Shown here: in pieces, positions 1-4,467 of the stretch
Position numbering within the stretch: position 1 is the stretch's first letter
Layout of the letters: each line of letters starts with the position of its first letter
Source: Leucobacter sp.
GTDB taxonomy: Bacteria; Actinomycetota; Actinomycetes; Actinomycetales; Microbacteriaceae
Assembly: GCA_031178565.1 (NCBI GenBank)
Contig: JAPSIU010000043.1
Location: 7,763 to 14,434 of the forward strand
Direction of reading: 5' to 3'
Length of the DNA stretch: 6,672 nt
Translations under genes and position numbers: made by a program
Notes under the pieces: generated by a model
Database searches by the model: none
The model's input: only the letters and a program-made list of their open reading frames with translations
What the model was told of the DNA's origin: nothing

Positions 1-130
1 CGTTCTTGCCCGGATTGTGCACGACGAGGACGTGCACCTCATCGAAGATCCCTGCGGCGCGACGGATCACGTCGAGGTGCCCCAGCGTGACCGGGTCGAA
101 TGAACCGGGTACTACGGCGATCTTGCTCAT
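1..130 (-). CDS. coaD: Phosphopantetheine adenylyltransferase (CoaD), N-terminal 43 codons, cut by window edge
   Basis: CoaD transfers AMP from ATP to 4'-phosphopantetheine, giving dephospho-CoA, the penultimate step of coenzyme A synthesis in the cytoplasm. Only the N-terminus is visible. It begins MSKIAVVPGSFDPVTLGH and has the nucleotidyltransferase signature: the PGSFDPVT loop at residues 8-15, with Ser10 where the family has Ser/Thr, and the TxGH motif at 15-18 with His18 binding the ATP phosphates. A typical beta-strand, EVHVLVVHNP, follows at 31-40. The full protein is normally about 160 residues, so about three quarters lies left of the window. The ATG at 130 is the family start and is preceded by an AAGGTGG ribosome binding site 5 nt away. 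The gene follows the response regulator stop by 34 nt on the same strand, so it may be partly read from that operon. Identity is near certain from the motif; the rest of the gene cannot be judged. Confidence 0.95.
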   Translation of the reverse strand, partial: MSKIAVVPGSFDPVTLGHLDVIRRAAGIFDEVHVLVVHNPGKN

Positions 131-164
131 GGTTCCCACCTTATCTGTCGCAGCCTGGAAGACC
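131..164 (-). promoter_or_regulatory. Short spacer carrying the coaD ribosome binding site
   Basis: These 34 nt separate the response regulator stop from the coaD ATG. The minus strand carries AAGGTGG (plus positions 136-142), one mismatch from a consensus Shine-Dalgarno and 5 nt before the ATG. There is no hairpin with a T-run, so no intrinsic terminator insulates coaD from the upstream operon. There is little room for a complete promoter; any private coaD promoter would have to lie partly inside the response regulator gene. Confidence 0.6.
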
Positions 165-893
165 TCAGAGACCGTGCTGCTTCGCGAAGATCACGGCGTG
201 CACACGATCCCGCAGCCCGAGCTTGGAGAGCACGCGCCCCACGTGGGTCTTCACGGTGGACTCGGAGAGGAAGAGTTCGCCGCTGATCTCCGAGTTGTTC
301 CTGCCCTCGGCGATGAGCCTCAGCACCTCGAGTTCGCGCTCCGTCAGCACGTCGAGAGCATCGTCGCGCTCGGGGCCCGGATCCGGCGCTCCCGCGCTCA
401 GTCCCTCGCCGTCCCTGATGCGCTCGATCAGGCGCTTCGTCACACTCGGCGCCATCGCGGCGTCACCCGCGGCGACCCTGCGGATCGCGTCGACGAGCTC
501 GGTGGGGCGCGCGTCCTTCAGCAGGAAGCCGCTCGCCCCCGCCTGGATGGCCCCGGTCGCGTACTCGTCGAGATCGAAGGTCGTCAGCACGAGTACCCGG
601 ACGTCGGGGTGCTCCCGCACGATACGAGCGGTCGCGTCGATGCCGTTCACGCCGGGCATGCGGACGTCCATGAGCACCACGTCGCAGCCGGGCCTCGATC
701 CGGATCCCGGCCCCGATCCGGCGAGACGATCCAGCTCGGCGAGACGATCCAGCTCGGCGAGCGCGGCCTCGCCCTCCGATGCCTCCGCCACCACCTCGAT
801 CCCGGGCTCGCCCAGCAGCACCAGTCGAAAACCGGTGCGGATCAGCTCCTGGTCGTCGACCAGCATCACCCGGATCTGCGGATCGCTCATCAC
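165..893 (-). CDS. NarL/LuxR-family response regulator of the two-component pair
   Basis: Cytoplasmic DNA-binding transcription regulator, expected to be phosphorylated by the adjacent kinase. The receiver domain spans residues 7 to about 125, with the acidic pair Asp13/Asp14, phospho-acceptor Asp76 in LMDVRMPG, the conserved Thr at 104/105 (LTTFD) and Lys126 (LLKD). A linker rich in Gly, Pro and Asp follows (about 162-178), then a LuxR helix-turn-helix at about 180-240 (LTERELEVLRLIAEG, then STVKTHVGRVLSKL). Between receiver helix 2 and the Asp76 strand sits an extra segment of about 15 residues: LAELDR repeated in tandem, then a Gly/Ser/Pro run (45-69). This makes 242 residues against about 215-225 for relatives. 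The GTG at 893 overlaps the kinase stop as GTGA. The ATG directly after it (890, sharing one base with the stop) is an equally plausible start, and a GAGGAGGAG ribosome site precedes both. The target promoter is probably that of the upstream ABC operon, which is inference. Confidence 0.95.
   Translation of the reverse strand: MMSDPQIRVMLVDDQELIRTGFRLVLLGEPGIEVVAEASEGEAALAELDRLAELDRLAGSGPGSGSRPGCDVVLMDVRMPGVNGIDATARIVREHPDVRVLVLTTFDLDEYATGAIQAGASGFLLKDARPTELVDAIRRVAAGDAAMAPSVTKRLIERIRDGEGLSAGAPDPGPERDDALDVLTERELEVLRLIAEGRNNSEISGELFLSESTVKTHVGRVLSKLGLRDRVHAVIFAKQHGL
719..761 (-). repeat. In-frame 18-bp tandem duplication in the receiver domain
   Basis: A perfect direct repeat of period 18 runs for 43 bp (about 2.4 copies; plus-strand unit GCGAGACGATCCAGCTCG). 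Because 18 is a multiple of three, it adds whole LAELDR units (residues 45-58) to the response regulator and keeps the frame. Both copies are identical even at synonymous positions, including the less favoured CGT and GAT codons, so the duplication looks recent, probably from replication slippage. It is followed at 690-720 by GGATC-containing imperfect repeats that encode the Gly/Ser/Pro run. Confidence 0.9.
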
Positions 894-2308
894 GCCGTCT
901 CCTCCTCGCTCGGACCGCGGGCGCCGGTCGCGGCGCCCGCCTGTTGGGTCTCGCCGCGCGCGGCGAGATTGACCGGGAAGGTGGCGAGCACACGCCAGCC
1001 CCTCCCCTCGTGGGCCGCCACCGGCCCCGACTCGATGCTGCCGCCGAAGACGCGCACCCGCTCCGCCAGGCCGGCGAGACCCCGTCCGGACCCGATCCCC
1101 GACGTCGGCCCCGTCACGCCGGGGAGACGGCCGTGATCGCGCACCTCGACGACCGCCTTCTCGGACGAGTCGAGCACCCGGACCTCGGCGCGGGCTCCGG
1201 CGCCGGCGTACCTCAGCACGTTCGTCAGCGCCTCCTGCACGACGCGGTACACGGCGAGCTCCTGACCTCGATCGCCGAGACCGCCGCCCGAGGTCTCGAG
1301 GGCGACGTCGAGGCCGGCGTCGCGGAACCCCTGCACGAGGGCCGGCAGATCACCGAGGCCGGGCTGAGGCGCGAGTTCGGCGCCGATCTCCTCCGGGCCT
1401 GTCAGGGCGCCGAGGAGACGACGCATCTCGGCGAGCGCGGTCCGGCCCGTCTCGGCGCTGCGCTGCATCGCGTCGGCGGCGGCCTCCGGTGCCGCCTGCA
1501 CCGTGCGGGAGGCTCCCTCGGACAGGGCGATCATGACCGAGACGGAGTGCGCCACGATGTCGTGCATCTCGCGGGCGATGCGGCTGCGCTCCTCGGCCAC
1601 CGCGAGACGCGCCATCTGATCCCGCTCCCTGGCCAGCTGGTGGGCCCGGTCGATGATGGCCTCGAGGTACCGCCGCCGGTTGCCGAGATTGATCCCGAGC
1701 ATCACGATCGCGAGATACCAGAACGCGGTCATGATCCCGATCCCGACGGCCTGAGCGACCGACATCGCATACGCGGGATCTCCCGAGACCACGTCGGCCG
1801 GTGTTCCGGTGTACCCGATGTCCGGCTGGCCGAGGTCGAGCGCGTAGACGATCAAGCTGCCGACGAGGGCGATGCCGTACCCCACCCATCCGGCTCGCAC
1901 GCTCCGGTAGACGGGTACCGCGTAGAGCAGGAAGAGCACCGCCACGGAGTTCGCGAGCCCCTGCATCCCCTGCTCGCCGAAGAGCGCGAGTGTGGTGACG
2001 ACGAGTCCCGTCATCGGGAAACGGCGGCGCAGCAGCAGCGCCGCCCCCACCGCGAGCATGCGCAGCAGCGTCAGGGGCAGCAGCGGCCACTGCACGTAGA
2101 GCGGCACCGCGATGCCCCCGCTGTCGTCCGCCGCGACCACCACGCCGGCGCCCGCGAAATCGAGGAACAGGCCGATCCCGCAGCCGATGAAGTACCAGAC
2201 GACGATGAAGACGTCGACTGCGAGAGGGTGCGCGGCGAGAGCCCGCCGGAGCATCCCCGGCGGGCTCGGGAGGCGCACCTCGGCTTCGGTCGGCTGGTCG
2301 GAGGTCAC
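890..2308 (-). CDS. Membrane-bound sensor histidine kinase (NarL class, HisKA_3)
   Basis: Integral membrane kinase that should autophosphorylate and pass phosphate to the regulator encoded next. Hydrophobic segments at about 31-50, 72-92, 99-117, 121-134, 142-158 and 186-208 form a multi-span sensor without a large extracytoplasmic domain; the longest loop is about 160-185. A short helix (211-238) leads to the HisKA_3 phosphorylation motif, EERSRIAREMHDIVAHSVS, with His249 as acceptor. The HATPase domain has an N-box QEALTNVLRYA (Asn363), a DxG motif (Asp391, Gly393) and a Gly-rich G-box SGRGLAGLAERV (407-418). The tail after about 446 is Ala/Gly/Glu rich and probably disordered. At 472 residues it is somewhat longer than many relatives. 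The GTG at 2308 is the furthest possible start, since a TAG lies in frame four codons upstream. It follows the permease stop by 29 nt and overlaps the regulator by 4 bp, so co-expression is likely. The stimulus is unknown. Confidence 0.95.
   Translation of the reverse strand: MTSDQPTEAEVRLPSPPGMLRRALAAHPLAVDVFIVVWYFIGCGIGLFLDFAGAGVVVAADDSGGIAVPLYVQWPLLPLTLLRMLAVGAALLLRRRFPMTGLVVTTLALFGEQGMQGLANSVAVLFLLYAVPVYRSVRAGWVGYGIALVGSLIVYALDLGQPDIGYTGTPADVVSGDPAYAMSVAQAVGIGIMTAFWYLAIVMLGINLGNRRRYLEAIIDRAHQLARERDQMARLAVAEERSRIAREMHDIVAHSVSVMIALSEGASRTVQAAPEAAADAMQRSAETGRTALAEMRRLLGALTGPEEIGAELAPQPGLGDLPALVQGFRDAGLDVALETSGGGLGDRGQELAVYRVVQEALTNVLRYAGAGARAEVRVLDSSEKAVVEVRDHGRLPGVTGPTSGIGSGRGLAGLAERVRVFGGSIESGPVAAHEGRGWRVLATFPVNLAARGETQQAGAATGARGPSEEETA
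899..907 (-). promoter_or_regulatory. Strong ribosome binding site for the response regulator, inside the kinase gene
   Basis: The minus strand reads GAGGAGGAG, encoding the Glu residues near the kinase C-terminus. It ends 5 nt before the GTG at 893 and 8 nt before the ATG at 890. It cannot decide between the two starts, but it shows that the overlapping regulator gene has its own initiation signal as well as stop-start coupling. Confidence 0.75.
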
Positions 2309-2337
2309 CCGTTCACCCTACTTCTTCGCACTGACGC

Positions 2338-3324
2338 CTATCTGGCGTCGCGGCGCTTGAAGAGCGCGGCCGCCGGAAGCGTCGCGGCGGCGGCCCACAC
2401 GACGAGGGCGACCAGGGCCGGCCAGAAGCCGGGTCCGCTCACGGAGGCCTGCACGGCTGCATCGCCCAGTCCCTGCGAGAGCCGGCCCCCGAGTTCGACG
2501 GGCAGGTACGCGGACACGACGGGCACCCACTCCCAACCGGTCATGCTCAGCACCTGTGCGACGATCGGCAGCACGAAGATGGCGCCCGCCACCACTGCGA
2601 TCCCGCCGGCCGTCGATCGCAGCAGCGCAGCCACGCCGTAGGCGAAGAGCGCGATCAGCGTGAGGTACGCGACCGTGCCGAGCACCCCCGAGATGACGAC
2701 CGTCGAACCGAGCTGAGCCGCCGATTCGGGGAGGAAGACCACCGCGAGAACGAGGCCGCCGATCACGATGACGAGCGCCGCGGACGCTGCCGTGGCTGCC
2801 AGGACGACCCCCTTCGCGAGGTAGACGGGCGTCCGTTTCGGGACGGCCACGAGGGTCGAGAGGATCATGCCGCTCGAGTACTCGCTGGAAATGGCGAAGA
2901 CGCCCAGGACTCCGAACACGAGGGCGAGGAACGGTGCCGCGAACGTCGCGGAGAAGAGCAGGTAGGACTGCATGGCCGCCGCGCCGGTCCCGAACATCGG
3001 GGATCCCTCGTTCGCGACCTCCAGGCTCCACATCAGTGCGATGAGGCCGCTGAGCGCGAGGCCCGAGAGGATCGTGACGATGATGGTGAGGCGGATGCTG
3101 CGCAGGGAGGCGAGTTTGATCCGCTCGGATCTCAGCACGCCCGAGAATCTGAGGCGAGCGTGCGGCGCCGCGGCCCGACTGCGCGCCGCTGCCGACGACC
3201 CGCCGGGCCCGCCCGGTGCGGCCGGCGTGCCAGGAGCGGCCGGCACCCGGCTGGCGTCGATGATGATGGTCGAGGTCGGATTCTGGGGAGTCGGAGTCGT
3301 CGTCGAGGTCGAGGTCGAGGTCAT
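2338..3324 (-). CDS. ABC-2 type transporter permease subunit
   Basis: Membrane partner of the ATPase encoded just upstream, presumably exporting or flipping an unknown substrate such as a lipid, peptide or antimicrobial. After a 55-60 residue Thr/Ser/Pro/Ala/Gly-rich cytoplasmic leader comes the characteristic start of this family, VLRSERIKLASLRSIRLT (63-80). Six hydrophobic segments follow at about 80-99, 124-146, 172-199, 209-233, 240-260 and 300-321, ending in the positive tail FKRRDAR. The SSEYSSGMILSTL segment (146-158) is typical of the ABC-2/BcrB-like group. The ATG at 3324 has GAAGGA 8 nt upstream. A later GTG (Val63) would give a protein lacking the leader, but it has less support. 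The gene lies 72 nt after the ATPase stop and 29 nt before the kinase. The fold and role are clear; the substrate is not. Confidence 0.93.
   Translation of the reverse strand: MTSTSTSTTTPTPQNPTSTIIIDASRVPAAPGTPAAPGGPGGSSAAARSRAAAPHARLRFSGVLRSERIKLASLRSIRLTIIVTILSGLALSGLIALMWSLEVANEGSPMFGTGAAAMQSYLLFSATFAAPFLALVFGVLGVFAISSEYSSGMILSTLVAVPKRTPVYLAKGVVLAATAASAALVIVIGGLVLAVVFLPESAAQLGSTVVISGVLGTVAYLTLIALFAYGVAALLRSTAGGIAVVAGAIFVLPIVAQVLSMTGWEWVPVVSAYLPVELGGRLSQGLGDAAVQASVSGPGFWPALVALVVWAAAATLPAAALFKRRDAR
3302..3322 (-). repeat. Hexamer microsatellite at the permease start
   Basis: The plus-strand unit GTCGAG is repeated 3.5 times directly beside the permease ATG (3322-3324). It encodes the alternating Thr/Ser residues 2-7 of the leader. 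Changes in copy number would keep the frame, so it should affect only leader length. It is a minor low-complexity feature. Confidence 0.7.
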
Positions 3325-3370
3325 GGTCGTGGTCCTTCGCTTCGGATGGGTGCGTGCTTCGGATCGGGCT

Positions 3371-3395
3371 GCGCGCGTCGGGATCGCTCGCGCGC
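3371..3395 (-). other. GC-only inverted repeat between ATPase and permease genes
   Basis: GCGCGCG (3371-3377) and CGCGCGC (3389-3395) are perfect 7-bp arms around an 11-nt loop, starting 1 nt after the ATPase stop codon. In the mRNA this could form a stable hairpin. There is no T-run after it, so it is not a classical terminator. It may protect or partly attenuate the transcript between the ATPase and permease genes, or it may be chance in GC-rich DNA. The rest of the 72-nt gap holds only the permease ribosome site and two ATCCGAAGC copies. Confidence 0.45.
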
Positions 3396-3396
3396 T

Positions 3397-4308
3397 TCAG
3401 GCGGCGGCGTACTCGACCTCGGATCGTGTGAGCGCGAGGTAGGCGTCCTCGAGGCTCGCCGCGACCGGGCTGAGCTCGTGCAGCTCGATCCCGTGAGCGG
3501 CGGCCGTGCGCCCGATCTCGGCGGGACCGAGCCCGTGGGCCGTGAAGCCCTCCTCTCCGAGCGGCTCGAGGCTCAGATGCTCCCGCCCGTCCGCCATGAG
3601 CAGGGCGGCGAGTTTCGCGGCCTGCGGGCTGCGCACGGTGACCCGCTCGCTCCGACCCTCGGCGACGAACTCCGCGATGGGCGCGTCGGCGACGACGCGC
3701 CCGCGGCCCAGCACGATGACGTGATCCGCCGTCTGCGCCATCTCGCTCATGAGGTGGCTCGAGAGCAGCACGGTCCGCCCCTCGCTCGCGAGGTGGCGGA
3801 GCAGCTGACGCACCCAGAGCACGCCATCGGGATCGAGGCCGTTCACGGGTTCGTCGAGGATCAGCACCCGCGGGTCGCCGAGCAGGGCCGCCGCGATCCC
3901 GAGTCGCTGGCCCATGCCCAGCGAGAATCCCCCGACACGCTTGTTCGCCACACCCGAGAGACCGGTCTGCTCGAGCACCTCGTGCACGCGGCGCTCGGGG
4001 ATCCCGTGCGTCGCGGCGAGCGCGCGCAGGTGGCTGCGCGCGCTGCGTCCGGGGTGGACGCCCTTCGCGTCGAGCAGCGCACCGACCTCGCGCAGCGGCG
4101 ACTCGAGATCGTCGTAGCGCCGCCCGTGCACCGTGACGGTGCCGGACGTGGGGCGGTCGAGTCCGACCATCAGACGCATGCTCGTGGATTTTCCGGCTCC
4201 GTTCGGTCCGAGGAAGCCGGTCACCCGGCCCGGCTCGATCGAAAAGCTGACATCGTCCACAGCGGTCGTGCTGCCGTACCGCTTCGTCAGTCCGCGCGCC
4301 TCGATCAT
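3397..4308 (-). CDS. ABC transporter ATP-binding protein (BcrA/DrrA-like, ABC-2 type)
   Basis: Cytoplasmic ATPase that should power the permease encoded next. The nucleotide-binding domain covers residues 2 to about 215: Walker A GPNGAGKS (34-41, Lys40), a degenerate signature FSLGMGQR (128-135), Walker B VLILDEP (148-154) with catalytic Glu153, D-loop GLDP (157-160) and switch His185 in SSHLMSE. The Q-loop region reads VGALLDAKGVHPGRSARSHL (75-94) and has no glutamine at the usual place. That variant, like the SLGMGQ signature, recurs in a large actinobacterial subgroup, so the protein should be active. Residues about 215-303 form the C-terminal extension common in drug and bacteriocin-type exporters. 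At 303 residues it is full length. The ATG at 4308 has AAGGAG 5 nt upstream. It is the first gene of the putative operon. Bacitracin-type or lantibiotic-type export is possible but not shown. Confidence 0.96.
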   Translation of the reverse strand: MIEARGLTKRYGSTTAVDDVSFSIEPGRVTGFLGPNGAGKSTSMRLMVGLDRPTSGTVTVHGRRYDDLESPLREVGALLDAKGVHPGRSARSHLRALAATHGIPERRVHEVLEQTGLSGVANKRVGGFSLGMGQRLGIAAALLGDPRVLILDEPVNGLDPDGVLWVRQLLRHLASEGRTVLLSSHLMSEMAQTADHVIVLGRGRVVADAPIAEFVAEGRSERVTVRSPQAAKLAALLMADGREHLSLEPLGEEGFTAHGLGPAEIGRTAAAHGIELHELSPVAASLEDAYLALTRSEVEYAAA

Positions 4309-4313
4309 GGGAT

Positions 4314-4319
4314 CTCCTT
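4314..4319 (-). promoter_or_regulatory. Ribosome binding site of the ABC ATPase gene
   Basis: AAGGAG on the minus strand, 5 nt before the ATG at 4308, is the clearest Shine-Dalgarno in the window and fixes this start. It implies a translated leader rather than leaderless expression. Confidence 0.85.
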
Positions 4320-4354
4320 ACCGTCGAAGGTCGCCGGGTCTCGGCGATGATTCC

Positions 4355-4360
4355 ACGCTA
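4355..4360 (-). promoter_or_regulatory. Candidate -10 element of the ABC/two-component operon
   Basis: The minus strand reads TAGCGT, fitting the loose TANNNT pattern of actinobacterial housekeeping promoters, in a short AT-richer patch (TAGCGTGGAATCATC). Transcription would begin near 4348, leaving a leader of about 40 nt before the ATPase ATG. The hexamer 17 bp upstream (TGCGCG) does not resemble TTGACA, so the promoter would be weak or activator-dependent. This is a sequence-pattern guess. Confidence 0.4.
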
Positions 4361-4363
4361 GGA

Positions 4364-4377
4364 GCCGGTGCACCGGC
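4364..4377. promoter_or_regulatory. Perfect 14-bp palindrome, candidate operator
   Basis: GCCGGTGCACCGGC is exactly self-complementary. It ends 3 bp before the candidate -10, so it fills the -35 to -10 spacer. A protein bound there would block or reshape RNA polymerase access. GC-only palindromes also arise by chance in such DNA, so function is unproven. Confidence 0.4.
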
Positions 4378-4405
4378 CGCGCATCCGCCCCCGGTGCGAG
4401 ATCGG

Positions 4406-4421
4406 CGGTACCTGGGTACCG
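4406..4421. promoter_or_regulatory. 7-2-7 inverted repeat, candidate response regulator binding site
   Basis: CGGTACC, 2 bp (TG), GGTACCG: perfect 7-bp inverted arms with a 2-bp spacer. NarL-type helix-turn-helix dimers are known to bind heptamers in a 7-2-7 arrangement. The operon started here encodes such a regulator. The centre lies about 65 bp upstream of the predicted start site, a usual activator position. As RNA it could alternatively make a weak 6-bp hairpin with a CTGG loop. Confidence 0.45.
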
Positions 4422-4467
4422 GATCGGGCGGATCGGGTCGGACGGATCGGGTCGGGTCGGACGGATC
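4421..4467. repeat. GGATCGGG-type direct repeats just after the recG stop
   Basis: Plus-strand blocks run GGATCGGGC, GGATCGGGTCGGAC, then GGATCGGGTCGGGTCGGAC and a final GGATC, abutting the recG stop codon. They are variants of one unit with internal GTCGG duplication. In the recG transcript this stretch is about half C and one fifth G (24 C, 10 G of 47), a composition that suits Rho loading. No intrinsic terminator with a T-run is present in the 159-bp gap. Confidence 0.75.

Noticed and set aside
719..761. CRISPR or mobile-element repeat
   Set aside because: Direct 18-bp units abut without spacers and stay in frame inside a coding domain; this is a tandem duplication.
6..1136. Plus-strand open frame (376 codons) opposite coaD, regulator and kinase
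   Set aside because: It spans three unrelated genes on the other strand, including their boundaries, which is typical of a chance GC-rich frame.
779..2641. Long plus-strand open frame (620 codons) antisense to the kinase and permease
   Set aside because: It has no recognisable domain, is Arg/His/Pro rich as expected of antisense frames in GC-rich DNA, and lies opposite a kinase with all catalytic motifs intact.
2318..3031. Second minus-strand frame inside the permease gene (237 codons)
   Set aside because: It is a frame-shifted, Arg-rich reading of the permease; only the permease frame gives membrane segments and the family start motif.
165..4308. A novel defence or biosynthetic system
   Set aside because: All four genes belong to well-known families (ABC-2 ATPase, permease, HisKA_3 kinase, NarL-type regulator) in a common arrangement; there is no nuclease, toxin, synthetase or precursor peptide.
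3160..4350. Plus-strand open frame (396 codons) opposite the ABC ATPase
   Set aside because: It mirrors the ATPase codons, shows no domain or credible start signal, and the opposing gene is a complete textbook ATPase.
4406..4421. Intrinsic terminator for recG at the GGTACC inverted repeat
   Set aside because: The stem would be only 6 bp with a 4-nt loop and no following T-run on the minus strand, so a protein binding site fits better.
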